Shown here: one piece after another, positions 33,219-43,463 of the stretch
Numbering within the stretch: position 1 is the first letter of the stretch
How the letters are laid out: each line of letters begins with the position of its first letter
Origin: Ichthyophis bannanicus
Lineage: Eukaryota > Chordata > Amphibia > Gymnophiona > Ichthyophiidae
Length of the DNA: 64,000 nt
Assembly (NCBI GenBank): GCA_033557465.1
Contig: CM066041.1
Location: 157,889,532 to 157,953,531 of the forward strand
Direction of reading: 5' to 3'
Made by a program: the position numbers and the translations under genes
Notes under the pieces: model-generated
Database searches by the model: none
Told to the model about the DNA's origin: nothing
Seen by the model: the letters and a program-made list of their open reading frames with translations, nothing else

Positions 33219-33625
33219 CGGGGGAAAAAGGGCCCCTGCGAGGTCGAATGACCGGGCTGCCAGGGAAAAAGGAAAAAGGCGCGAAATCTGTCACGAAGGA
33301 CAAAAAACCGAAAAATAAGGAACGGACTCGCAACCGGCGTCGCGAGTCCGGGCGGGAAAAGAACCGGCGTCGAACCGAAGAAAAAAGAGAAAAATAGAGA
33401 AAAAATCAACTTTTTGGCGGGGATTCACAGACAACGTCTGTAGGGCTCCGCGGAAAAAAGAAGACTGAGCAAGATGGCACCCTTGGGCGGGAAGAGGACC
33501 GCGCATGCGCGCTGCAATTCCCAAAGGCTTTCTTTGAAAGCTGGGGAAAATTGCTCCGCGAGGGCTCCGTCGGCGCCGACGTCACCCATATGTGAGGACT
33601 GACTTCCTGCTTGGTCCTGGAGAAA

Positions 33626-34372
33626 TCGGAGGATTCAAAATATCTTCTGTCCGGGTGCTCTTGTAAAGCACGATACTGGTACTAATTGAAGTCGGTACCA
33701 GAGGAAATAGCATGACTCGGTGTTGGAAGCACACTCGCCGATGTCGATGCTGTCGGCACTGGTACCGATATCGGTGCCGGAACCGGTTGAACTGTCTGAA
33801 GCGGTCCCAAAGGCACCGATGCCGCAAGGAGAGCCGCCAGATTGCGCTCAATAGCCAGGAATCTCTGGTCAATTGACGCTGCTGATGCCTGGGTGTCGGT
33901 ACCGGACCAAGTGGCCGGTACCCCAGAGCATGGCACCAGTAGTTCTGCTGAGGTTGAGGCCTCGAGAACATCCTGGAGCCCCCGATAGTGCTTTGGAAGC
34001 CGAAGCCTCCTGCCGGGGCAATTTTGCCGGAACAAGTTCCTCAAGGGTAACGCCAGAGGCATCTCAATACTTGGAAGGAGATCTACCCTTTGAGGACCGG
34101 CCAGATTTATGTTTGGTTGCCTGAGATCCATGGGAGGAAGACGAAGCACTAGAAGACGTCGATGCCACAGATGCTGCATCGGAGGGAAAAAGGGTGCTAA
34201 GCTTAGCAGCTCCATTCTGCCAACCCCTCTTCGACATCATCCCACAGGCAACACACTCCGAGATGGAGTGGTCAGGACCTAAACATTTAAGGCACCACTC
34301 GTGAGTGTCGGTGACGGAGATGGTACCGCTACACTTTGAACACTTTTTGAAACCCAAAGCGGGTTTTTCCAT
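33626..34372 (-). pseudogene. DIRS-B Gag, N-terminal part
   Basis: ATG 34372 opens MEKPALGFKKCSKCSGTI, SVTDTHEWCLKCLGPDH and CVACGMMSKRGW, the DIRS Gag zinc module, then a Ser-rich stretch. A frame break follows near 34100, and matching sequence continues in another frame (SAELLVPCSGVPATW, IDQRFLAIERNLAALLAAS). It is cut at 33626 by DIRS-C and resumes at 27869. DIRS-D carries the same N-terminus at 35684. Confidence 0.85.
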
Positions 34373-34764
34373 GTTGAGGAAAAATTTGGGCCTAGTGCCC
34401 AAAATGGCGCGTGGTGCCCGAAAGGAAAAAGGCTGGAAAATCCAGCGAAAAATTAGAAATTTTTTTTTTTTTTTAAGAAAGAAAAGAAAGAACCGGCGGT
34501 ACCGGTATAGCGTCGAGAAGGCAGACGCTACCACAAAAAAGAATGAAAAATACGGGATAATTTCTGCGGTGACAGGAAAACAACCTGTTGGCTCCGTGGA
34601 AAATGAAGAACTGGAGAGAGGCAGGTGGGAAGGCAGCACGCAGGCGCTGTGGGATGCTCCCAAAAGCTTTCTAATTGGACGCTGGGGAGCGTTCCCTCGC
34701 AGGATCCGTCGGTACCGACGATACCCATATGTGAAGACTACATTCCTGCTTGTTCCTGGAGATA
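34373..34764 (-). repeat. DIRS-B 5' leader and right inverted repeat
   Basis: The inverted repeat (about 34560-34764) mirrors 23410-23620: CCCAAAAGCTTTCTAATTGG, a GTCGGTACCGAC palindrome (about 34708) and CCCATATGTGAAGACTAC, ending GGAGATA. A T/A-rich leader with a poly-T run near 34460 precedes the gag start. Confidence 0.8.
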
Positions 34765-35114
34765 CTTATCCCAATAACTCTACGAATGCTACTGTCACTA
34801 TCCAATTTTTGCTTACCTAGTTTATTCATCTGGGGTATATCTTTTATTCTTTCCTCTGATCAGGGTCCAAACCTGACATCACCCCTAGGGTTGAAGGGAG
34901 CTGAGAAAGAGCTGGACGAATGGTGCTGACAACTGAAGGGGGAGGCACTTTAGGAAAACTAACTTTGCCAAGATGGGACAATACCTCAAGGAGTTGTTAA
35001 CAGGATGGGTACAGCAGGGGCAAAACTGAAAGGGGATATTTTAAGGTCAACAAGCCTTTTTATTAGGAAAATAAATGTAAAAAGAAAAGGAGGCCACTTT
35101 TTTATGCTTGATTA
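34765..35114 (+). pseudogene. Retroviral integrase relic (second part) and unassigned tail
   Basis: The first about 140 bases continue the integrase interrupted at 23404: NSTNATVTIQFLLT and, in another frame, SDQGPNLTS, which holds the second catalytic aspartate block of the integrase core. From about 34910 to 35114 nothing is recognisable. The copy is dead. Confidence 0.65.
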
Positions 35115-35291
35115 AGCTATGTTATCTACTGAGGTAAGATGGCACCCTTGGGCGGGAAAGTGACTGTGCATGTGGGGTCTAGCTCCCAAAGGCTTTCTTT
35201 GAAATCTGGGAAGTGAATTCACGTGGGCTTCGTCAATGCCGACGTCACCCATATGTGAGGACTGATTCCTGCTGTCCCCAGAGAACACCTG
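35115..35291 (+). repeat. Orphan DIRS right terminus, host of DIRS-D
   Basis: AAGATGGCACCCTTGGGCGG, TTTCTTTGAAATCTGGG, a GTCACCCATATGTGAGGACT block and GAGAACACCTG form the right inverted repeat of an A/C/E-type DIRS with no body attached. DIRS-D begins right after, and about 24 bases of the orphan end (TACAGGTGAGCAGCTATG...) reappear at 40870-40893. Confidence 0.8.
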
Positions 35292-35683
35292 ATCTCCAGG
35301 AACAAGCAGGAATGTAGTCTTCACATATGGGTATCGTCGGTACCAACGGAGCTTGCGTGGGAACTCTCCCCAGCGACCAATAGGAAAGCTATTGGGAGCA
35401 TCCCACAGCGCCTGCGTGCTGCCTTCCCGCCTTTCCCAACCGTCCCTCTCCAGTTCTTCGTTTTCCGCGGAGCCAACAGGTTGCACATCCTGTCACCGCA
35501 GAAAAAATTCCCTTCTTTTTTGTGGTCGCGTCTGCCTTGACGCTACACTGGTACCGCCAGTGGTTCTTTCCTTTTTTTTTTCAAAAATAAAAAAACCCCT
35601 TTCTTTCTGGAGTCTTTTCCAGTCATTTTCTCCTCAGGTGCCATGTGCCATTTTGGGCACTAGGCCCAACTTTTTCCTTCAGA

Positions 35684-37455
35684 ATGGAAAAACCTGCTTC
35701 GGGTTTCAAAAAGTGTTCTAAGTGTGGCGGTACCATCTCTGTCACCGACACCCATGAGTGGTGCCTCAAATGTTTAGGTCCTGACCACTCTATTCCAGAG
35801 TGTGTTCCCTGTGGGATGATGTCAAAAAGGGGCCAGCGAAACCGAGCTTCTAAACTTAGCACCCTTTTTCCCTCCCATGCAGCCTCCGTGGTATTGACGT
35901 CTTCCAGGGCTTTGTCTTCCTCCCATGGATCTCAGGTAACTAAACATATATCTAGCCAATCCTCAAAGGGTAGATCTCCTTCTAAACATCAAGATGCCTC
36001 TGGCGTTGCCCTTGAGGGACTTTCACCGGCAAAATTGCCCCGGTGGGAGGCTTCGGCTTTGGCTTCCAAAGCACTAACCGGGCTCCAGGATGTTCTGGAG
36101 GCTTCACCTCAGCAGAACTACTGGTGCCATGCTCTGGGGTTCCGGCCGCTTCATCCGGCACCAATACCCAAGCATCGGCAGCATCGATAGACCAGAGATT
36201 CCTGGCTATTGAACGCAGTTTGGCAGTTCTTCTAATGGCCTCGATGCCCCTGAAACCGCTTCAGACAATTCAACCGGTACCAGCACCGACAATGGCAGGT
36301 ATTCTATCGGGACCGAGTCATGCGTCTCTATCTAGCATCAACAAGTCGGTACCGGACCACTCTGATGCCGACTTCGATCAGTAATGGTACCGTGCCTTGC
36401 ACGATCACCCGGATTGGAGATACTTTGAATCCTCGGATGAGTCTGAAGACTCTGAAAGCTCTGCGATACCAGAGTACTTCTTCCTGAGGATTCCTCTTCT
36501 CCTCAGCGTAGGATGTCTCCACCAGAGGATATGTCCTTTCAGGATTTTATCCGAGATGTGGCCCGAGGTCTTTCCATCTCAGTGGCTCCTGAAAAAGAGC
36601 CTAGGGCAAAGGAATTAGAAATCCTACAATACCCTAAAGCTCCCAAGGAGGCAGCTACCTTACCTATTCATGAGATCTTGCATGATCTTATGTTAAGGAT
36701 GTGGTAAACACCTCTAACCACATCTCCTCACTCTCGACACCATGTATCGAGTTCCTCCTTGTCCTGGGTTTCAGAAGACTCAATTACCACACCATTCCAT
36801 GGTGGTGGAATCAGCCATGAGACAGATAAAAAGTGCAAAAAGCCATGCATCTAATCCTCCAGGACATGAATGTAGGACTCTTGACGCCTTTGGACAGCGA
36901 TCCTTCCAGGCTTCCATGCTTTCTGCTAGGATCAGTTCCTATATCTTGTATATGGGAATGTTCCTTAAATAGGTCACAGGCAAGATTATCTCGCTCTTGT
37001 CAAACATGCTCAGGATGTTTCCAAGTTTGTGAATTGTGCAACCTTTGACTGCTTTGAATGCAAAAGCAGAACCTCTGCCATTGCCATAGGTACACGTAGG
37101 ATTGCCTGGCTCCAGGCATCTGACTTGGAAATTTGGGTACAGGACAAACTAGGGAATATACCTTGCACAGGAGAGAATCTCTTTGGCAAGAATTGGCAGG
37201 AAAAAGCTAATGAGATAGATGCTGACAATATCACTTTGGATAGATTGTCCAAATCTACAGCTGATCCTGTGAGGAAAAGATCCTCTAAGCAACCATTCTT
37301 CAGCAAGAAGAAAAGGTCTTATCCCTCCTATACCCAGCAGGACATCATTTAGGTCAGTCTTCCCAAAAGGGACAGCAGCAACAACCTAGGCAAAGAAAGA
37401 CAAAAGCAGCTAAGTCTCCACCGGCTCAGCAGACTCAGCCTCCACAGGGGCTTTG
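35684..37455 (+). pseudogene. DIRS-D Gag, frame-broken
   Basis: ATG 35684 reads MEKPASGFKKCSKCGGTI, then SVTDTHEWCLKCLGPDH and CVPCGMMSKRGQ; the frame is open to 36190. Homology shifts frame near 36110 (SAELLVPCSGVPAASS, SIDQRFLAIERSLAVLL to 36384). It shifts again at about 36510 for SPPEDMSFQDFIRDVARGL and HEILHDLMLRMW, which ends in TAA at about 36705 where kin have Glu. Later blocks are PGFQKTQLPHHSMVVESAM, ISSYILYMGMFLK (stop), RRIAWLQASDLEIWVQDKL and ENLFGKNWQEKANEID. At least four lesions. Confidence 0.85.
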
Positions 37456-37525
37456 ACTCCTATCTAGAGAACTTTGCCATCCTAGCCCTGAATGGCCCAG
37501 AACCCTCCATCATCCCAGGAAGATT

Positions 37526-39380
37526 ATGTCATTTTGCCCCCAGATGGGGTCAGATAACAGCAGAAAATTGGACTCTGTCTATTGTAAGAGAGGGGTACAA
37601 GTTTCATTTCCTCACATGCCCCCTCCTACAATGGTAAGACAGTTCAATTCTCAGATCTCTCTCAACGACCGGTTAGGTCAAGAGGTCACTGTGCTCCTTG
37701 CTCAAAGGGCAATAGAAGAGGTACCCATTCCCCAACGGGGTACAGGGTTTTACTTCCCCTATTTCCTTATTCCAAAGAAAACAGGAGGACACCGACCCAT
37801 TTTAGACCTCAGAGAATTGAACAAATTCCTGTTCAAAGAGAAGTTCCAAATGACTTCTCTAGGAACTCTGCTGCCATACCTTCAGAGTCAGGATTGGCTT
37901 TATTCTCTAGATCTCAAGGATGCGTACACTCTTGTTCTCATCCATCCAACTCATCGAAGGTTCCTTCGTTTTCTGTTTCAAGGGAAGCACTACCAATACA
38001 GGGTTCTTCGTTTTGGCCTGACCTCTGCACCAAGGGTGTTCACAAAATGCATGGCTGTGGTGGCAGCATTTCTCCGCACCCTGGGAATATTCATCTTCCC
38101 TTACTTAGACAACTGGCTCATTCGAGCCCCTTCAGAGCCAGAGGCCAGGGTTGCTCTCTCTCGCACAATGCACATCCTTCAGTATTTGGGACTTGTCATT
38201 AAACTTCCCAAAATCCAACCTTGCTCCCACTCAGTCCCTAGAGTTTATAGGAGCTCTGCTGGATACCAGACAGACAAGGGCCTACCTTCCACAGGCCTGC
38301 TGCCTTTGCATTGTGCAGTTAGCTTCCCAAGCAGTGCTAAAACCTCACCTCGCTGCTTGGGAAATGTTACAGTTGCTAGGCCACATGGCATCCACTGTGC
38401 ATGTGGTTCCTTATGCTCGCCTCCATATGAGGGCAGCCCAGTGGACTTTATCCACTCAGTGGACTCAAGTGTCAGATTGCCTGTCAGACAAAATATCAAA
38501 CTCAGATCGCCTTATTTTGTCCCTCCAATGGTGGCAGTCACCCCAAAACCTTTTGGTGGGTTCTCCTTTTCAGCAACCCCTACCCCAAGCCACTCTAACA
38601 ACAGATGCTTCACAGGTGGGTTAGGGAGCCCACCTGCAAGGCCTCTCTACACAGGGTACCTGGACTCCACAGGAGGCCTATCTCCACATCAATCTCCTGG
38701 AACTCAGTGCAATCTTCCTGGCTCTTCGAGTATTCCACACCCAGCTCAGCTACAAGACAGTCCTAGTTCAAACGGACAATCAAGTAGCCATGTTCTATGT
38801 GAACAAGCAGGGTGGAACAGGCTCTCTGTCGCTCTGCAACGACGTTTTGCGACTATGGGCCCTCACCAGAAAGCATCAGATTCATCTCTTTGCGGTGTAT
38901 CTTCCAGGCATTCAAAACTCTTGGGCAGACAGACTCAGTCGAGTTCTGCTTCCACACGAATGGTCTCTCCATGCAGACCAGGTGGCCAAAACATTTCAAA
39001 TTTGGGGATCCCCGGACATAGACCTCTTTGCAAGTCCGCTGAATGCCAAACTTCCCCGGTTCTGTTCCAGAATTCCAGCTCAGGGTTGTCAGGCCAGGGA
39101 TGCTTTCCTCCTCCATTGGGGTCAGGACTTCCTCTATGCCTTTCCACCCATTCCCCTAATTACCAAAACCCTGTTCAGCTTCAGAGAGACAGAGGTCATA
39201 TGATCCTCATAGCTCCACGTTGGCCACGGAAAATGTGGTACCCTCTGCTCCTACATCTCTCTCAAGCTCCGCCTCTGGATTTAGGATCTGCTCCAGATCT
39301 CCTTTCTCAAGAGGGCGGGATGCTGTGGTGTCCCAATCCCCAGTCTCTGCATCTCAGGGTCTGGTTGCTGAAAGCCTAGA
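37526..39380 (+). pseudogene. DIRS-D reverse transcriptase-RNase H-MT-like region
   Basis: RT: GTGFYFPYFLIPKKTGGHRP, LDLRELNKFLFKEKFQM, DWLYSLDLKDAYTLVLIHP, HYQYRVLRFGLTSAPRVF and IFIFPYLDNWLIRAP (YLDD is YLDN, about 38104). After about 38215 the homology moves to another frame: FIGALLDTRQTRAYL, MASTVHVVPYARLHMRAAQW, TLTTDASQVG, then FYVNKQGGTGS and WADRLSRVLLPHEWS. MT-like tail: DIDLFASPLNAKLPRF, DAFLLHWGQDFLYAFPPIP. The single 617-codon frame from 37526 is a hybrid: RT first, then the alternative overlapping frame, then an MT-like block again near 39210. Confidence 0.85.
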
Positions 39381-39389
39381 ACTTCACGG

Positions 39390-40408
39390 TCTTAACCTTT
39401 CCCAGCAGGTAAAGGATATCCTTTATGCTTCCAGGAAGCCTTCCACAAGACGCTCTTATGCATTTAAGTGGAAAGGTTTTACCATATGGTGCTCGCAGAA
39501 GGGTCTTAACCCTCTTGCGATACCTCTGGAATCATTACTGGAGTATCTCCTTCATTTATCAAATGCAAGGCTTAAGACCAGTGAGAGTTCATTTGAGTGC
39601 TATTGCAGCTTGTTTCAAGCCTCTAAATGGACAATCTATTTCCTCTCATCCTCTCATAGCGAGATTTATGAGAGGCCTTTTTTTAACTAAGCCTCCCATT
39701 AAGCCACCACCGGTGGCATGGGACTTAAATCTGGTTCTTGGGTAGCTCATGAAACCGCCCTTTGACCCATTAGCCAGTACCTCTTTGAAATTCCTTTCCT
39801 GGAAGGTCATCTTTCTTATTGCAATCACATCAGCACGTCGCATCATTGAATTGCAAGAGTTGGTGGTTGATCCTCCTTATACAAGGTTCCATCATAAGGT
39901 AGTCCTTAGGACTCATCCACACTTTATGCCAAAGGTGGTCTCACCTTTTCATTTAAACCAAGCGGTTTACCTTCCTGTATTCTTTCCAAGGCCTCACGCC
40001 TCAAATGCAGAAAGGAATCTTCATACTTTGGACTGTAAAAGAGCTTTGGCCTTTTACTTGCAAAGGACACAGCAACATCGACAGTCCTCTCAACTCTTTG
40101 TTGCTTTTGATCCTAGTCATTTGGGACTTCCAGTCTCCAAAAGAACACTGTCCAGCTGGATTGCACAGTGTATATCTTTTGCCTATGAGAGTAAAAACCT
40201 TCCTCTTGAAGGCCATGTCACAGCTCACAATGTGAGAGCCATGGCAACCTCCATGGCTTATCTTCACTCTGTATCTATCGATGACATCTGTCAAGCAGCT
40301 ACTTGGGCTTCGGTTCATACCTTCACAGCCCATTACTGCTTAGACAAGGACTCCCACAGGGATGCCTTGTTTGGTCAGGCTGTTCTTCAACACCTGTTCC
40401 ATACTTAG
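39390..40408 (+). pseudogene. DIRS-D tyrosine recombinase, one frame break and one stop
   Basis: SRKPSTRRSYAFKWKGF, ESLLEYLLHLSNAR, then a frame change near 39580 (VRVHLSAIAACFKPLNGQ). A TAG at about 39743 follows NLVLG. From 39749 a 219-codon open stretch carries AITSARRIIELQELVVDP (catalytic Arg; Ser replaced by Ile after RR), KVVSPFHLNQAVYLPVF, LHTLDCKRALAFYLQRTQQ, VTAHNVRAMATSMAYLHS (HxxR) and FTAHYCLDKDSHRDALFG with the nucleophilic Tyr at about 40335. The catalytic half is intact and the N-terminal arm-binding half is broken. Confidence 0.87.
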
Positions 40409-40527
40409 TCAACTCCTACCTGCCATCCCTGGTAGGATGCCAGAGATCCATAGGGGGAAGTGGAGCCCTTTCACAAGGGCACACAACTTCTGGGGCTTTC
40501 TCCCTGGCATCCACAGCTAGGGAGTCC

Positions 40528-40594
40528 CCATATGTGAAGACTATATTCCTGCTTGTTCCTGGAGATGGCATAGTTACTCACCTGTAACAGGTGA
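40528..40594. repeat. DIRS-D internal complementary region
   Basis: CCATATGTGAAGACTATATT, CCTGCTTGTTCCTGGAGATG, then GCATAGTTACTCACCTGTAA and CAGGTG. The first half matches the reverse complement of the left end, the second half the reverse complement of the right end (GGTGAGTAACTATGC). Confidence 0.85.
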
Positions 40595-40893
40595 TCTCTG
40601 GGAACAGCAGGCATTTAGTCTTCACAACCCACCCACCTCCCCTTGGAGTTGTATCTATCTCTCTCTCTTTCGTCTCAGCTTTAAACTCAACTGGAGAGGG
40701 ACAGTTGGGGAAGGCAGCATGCAGGCGCTGTGGGATGCTCCCAAAAGCTTTCCTATTGGATGCTGGGGAGTGTTCCCATGCAGGCTTCGTTGGTACCAAC
40801 GATACCCATATGTGAAGACTAAATTCTTGCTGTTCCCGGAGATCACCTGTTACAGGTGAGTAACTATGCTTTACAGGTGAGCAGCTATGCTTT

Positions 40894-41215
40894 AACTACC
40901 TCCATGGCATAAATGCACAGGAAGGGGAGAGCCCCTTTTAATTGAAAGAAAGCTCTGCAATGAAGGAGCATAGGATGAAGATGAAATGGGATGGACTCAG
41001 GAGTAATACGTGGAAGTATTTTTTTATGGAAAGAGTGGTCGATACATGAAATAGTCTCCCAGTGGAGGTAGTAGAGATGAGGACTATATATGAATTCAAG
41101 AAAGCATGGGACAGAGACTATCTCTAAAGGGAAAAAAAGGGACTGTAGTAGTTATGGAAGGGCAGACTAGATGGCAGAAAAAGACCATACAGCTTATCAT
41201 GTTTCTATGTTGAAA
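40894..41215 (+). mobile_element. LINE 3' end fragment
   Basis: Degraded CR1-group RT C-terminus (EFKKAWDRDYL-like text at about 41095-41130), followed by a 3' UTR GGGCAGACTAGATGGCAG and a TGTTTCTATGTT tail. No usable ORF. Confidence 0.7.
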
Positions 41216-41289
41216 AGGAAAAGTTTGCTTTTTTTTCAAGAGGACATAAATATTTACAGTATAGTGGACACTCCAGAGGGAGTTGCCAA

Positions 41290-42340
41290 CATGAGAAAAA
41301 AAATCTACAAAGTTTAGAAGAATGATCTAATGTTTAGCAATTAAGGATTGATGCAAAGAAATTCAGAGTAATTCACTTGGGATGCAGAAACCCAAAGGAG
41401 CAGTATGCGATAGGGGGCAAGAGACTGTTGTGTACATACCAAGGGAAGGGCCTTGGAGTGATAGTGTCTGAGGATCTCAAGGTGGCAAAGCAGTGTGACA
41501 ATGCAGTGGCCAAAGCTAGAAGGATGTTAGGCTGCATACAGCAGGAAGGAGGTATTAGTGTCTCTGTAGAGGGCATTTATTTATTTACATTCTCTTATAT
41601 ACCGCGCTATTCTGCATCAGTGCGGTTTACATTGAACAAACTGAAATTACATTGAACAGGGCATTGGAGATAACTATTTTACAGGGAACATGGGTTATGG
41701 AGGGTTAAGTGGCTTGCCCAAGACCACAAGGAGCACCTGTGGGACTAGAAACCCCAGTCCTTCCGGCCCAAGGTTGCTGTCCTCTAGTGGGATTTGAACC
41801 CCCAACCTTCCGGCCTGAAGTACCTTGCCCCAACCACTAGGCCACTCCTCCAATCCAATAGGTGAAGCCTCATTTGGAGTATTGTGTTCAGTTTTGAAGA
41901 TCACATGTTGCAAAGAATATAAAGAGACTTGAAACAGTTCAGAGGAAGGCGACCAAAATGATATGGGGCCTGCACCAGAAGGCATATGAGAAAAGACTTA
42001 AAGATCTAAATATGTATACCCTAGAGGAGAAGAGGGACAAGGGCGATATGATACAGATGGTTAAATGGTATTAATGAACAAACAAACCTTTTTTTCAAAT
42101 ATGGAAGATGTGGAACTAGAGAACATGAAATATCCTACAAGGGGGAAACTTAAAACAACATCAGGAAATACTTTTTCACGGAAAGGGTGATGGATGCCTG
42201 GAATGTTCTCCCAAAGGAGGTGGTGGGAGCAAAAACTGTGACAGAATTCAAAAAGGCATGGGATGGACACAGGATCACTACATAGCACGATGATGGATCA
42301 AAGCAAACATGGATAACTTCATTTACTGGGCAGACTAGTT
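41290..42340 (+). mobile_element. CR1-group LINE RT C-terminal relic, split by a SINE
   Basis: HLGCRNPKEQYAIGGK-like text, GLGVIVSEDLKVAKQCDNAV, AKARRMLGCIQQ (41370-41540), then after the SINE VKPHLEYCVQF (41863 on), VQRKATKMIWG-like text and a 3' part shared with 13940-14070 (GGAAAGGGTGATGGATGCCTGGAATG). It ends near GGGCAGACTAG. Stops and frame changes throughout. Confidence 0.75.
41572..41853 (-). mobile_element. tRNA-derived SINE with LINE-like tail
   Basis: On the minus strand the 5' end is GGAGGAGTGGCCTAGTGG. Box A is TGGCCTAGTGG (41834-41844) and box B GGTTCAAATCC (41790-41800), the spacing of a pol III tRNA promoter. The 3' end runs into a stem-like GCGG...CCGC pair and an AAATAAATAAATG tail at 41572. 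That 3' end resembles the tail of the minus-strand LINE at 49808-49880. It has no coding capacity and interrupts a LINE relic. Confidence 0.85.
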
Positions 42341-42344
42341 TTCT

Positions 42345-42960
42345 TCTTCTTTTATTTTATTTAAAAAAATTATGTTTGGCACGAACACCTAGACAGATAA
42401 CAAAAAACATATGTAAAATTTACATCTAGAAATAATAACTAAACATAACATGAATATGCCTCAAAAACATAAACCTGCTAGCTTGTTAACACACAAAAAA
42501 TAGCCAGACATCACCTTCGTGAAGATTAATTTATGCAAAAGGCTGAAAAGGCTTGCTGAAATAAATGCACCTTCAGTGATATGCACGCAGCAGGACGTCC
42601 AAACGCACTGCAAGCAGATGACATTGGGCAGACAAAGGCAAGCAGCAATCATTCTTCTGGCATGAGTCCCAGCGTTTTCACACCAGCATCCCTGCTGATG
42701 TCACCAGGGGGCGGAGCAAGCACTAGTCCAGTTCAGGGCACCTCAAGCAGCAATGTACAGGCAAGCAGACATCAAGACATCCAAATGCACTAAAGACAGA
42801 TAACACTGGGCAGAAAATGGCCGTATCCACTCTAAACGTTCACAGAATATTCCTGCAGCACACTTGAGCAGAAATATGGTGTAGATATTGTGACGTTTCC
42901 CCTGAAGCAGAGCTCTTGTGCTTGAAACAGATTTATGTTGGGACACAGTAGCAGTTTAAA
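42345..42960 (+). other. Probable PLE relic with internal repeats and hammerhead-like motif
   Basis: No ORF. Two related segments about 175 bases apart (GCAGGACGTCCAAACGCACT at 42591 and ATCAAGACATCCAAATGCAC at 42771, each followed by GACATTGGGCAGA or AACACTGGGCAGA) indicate an old tandem duplication. A hammerhead-like motif closes the region (42895-42946). That combination recalls a PLE terminal repeat, but no RT is nearby. Confidence 0.45.
42895..42946 (+). ncRNA. Degenerate hammerhead-like motif
   Basis: Stem I GUUUCCC pairs six of seven positions with GGGACAC. The core is CUGAAGC (one base off CUGANGA), stem II AAGCA/UGCUU overlaps it, then GAAA, stem III ACA/UGU and U before GGG. It looks like a PLE hammerhead that has lost about two core bases. 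Inactive as read. Confidence 0.45.
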
Positions 42961-43463
42961 GATAATTCTCCGTGAACAAGCAGAAAATAAGTCCTGGTAT
43001 GGGTGATGTCACTGACAGAACCCCACACAGAACGCTCCCCAACTTCTAAAAGAAGCCTTTGGGAGGTACCCCGCACATACCTTCTTTCCTCCCTGCCGCA
43101 GCACCATCTTCTTTAGTCTTCCTTATTTATATACTGCTTTTCACTAGGTCAAAGAGGTCAACAAAAAACAATAGATACATTGAAGTACATGATAACTTAT
43201 TTAGAGGGGGGAGGGGGTTATACCTTCACCGGAACCCCCTAGGACGTGTTCCTGCAGTCAGAAAAAAGTATGCTTTTCTGGCCCACATGGGCCGTTTTCT
43301 TTGTGCTTTCCTTGCCGCCTGTTGTCAGCTTAGTCAGTCTCACCGACTTAGGTTTCCCTTTTTGTTCTCTTTTCTCACTTTTAGCATCTTTTACCCCTTT
43401 GGGGTTGTTTTCCTGCCCACAGCAGCTCACCATTTTAACTTTGCTGAAGTGGTATTTTTTGGC

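Larger units (their letters stand above)
27870..33625 (-). mobile_element. DIRS-C, full-length (5756 bp), nested in DIRS-B gag
   Basis: Left end GCGTAGTTACTCACCTG at 27870, right end GGTCCTGGAGAAA at 33625. The host reads across the gap (…CAGAGTCA | TCGGAGGATTC…) with no duplication or loss against the homologous site in DIRS-D (about 36425-36445). It has inverted repeats, ICR (28167-28233), gag, RT-RNase H and recombinase. The gag and RT frames have point nonsense changes and a frameshift, while the recombinase frame is fully open. Close relative of DIRS-E. Confidence 0.93.
23405..34764 (-). mobile_element. DIRS-B, interrupted by DIRS-C
   Basis: Minus-strand DIRS whose left end (CAGTTACTCACCTGTAACAG) is at 23405 and right end (GTTCCTGGAGATA) at 34764. 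It is inserted in the retroviral relic, whose integrase sequence continues across it. DIRS-C occupies 27870-33625, inside gag. Without DIRS-C it is about 5.6 kb. Its terminal core palindrome is GTCGGTACCGAC and its sequence groups with DIRS-D, not with C, E, A or F. It has ICR, gag, RT-RNase H and recombinase, all with lesions. Confidence 0.9.
35292..40869 (+). mobile_element. DIRS-D, full-length (about 5.6 kb)
   Basis: Left end ATCTCCAGGAACAAGCAGG, right end GGTGAGTAACTATGC. Same family as DIRS-B (Gag start MEKPA, terminal GGTACC palindromes, shared recombinase). Order: left repeat, gag (35684-37455), RT-RNase H (37526-39380), recombinase (39390-40408), ICR (40528-40594), right repeat. Frameshifts and stops occur in gag and RT. 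The recombinase end is well kept. Confidence 0.92.

Noticed and set aside
37526..39379. 617-codon DIRS-D frame as one intact protein
   Set aside because: It starts in the RT frame and continues in the overlapping frame because of a frameshift near 38215.
41790..41844. tRNA gene (box A and B on the minus strand)
   Set aside because: No full cloverleaf; it is the head of a tRNA-derived SINE with a LINE-like tail.
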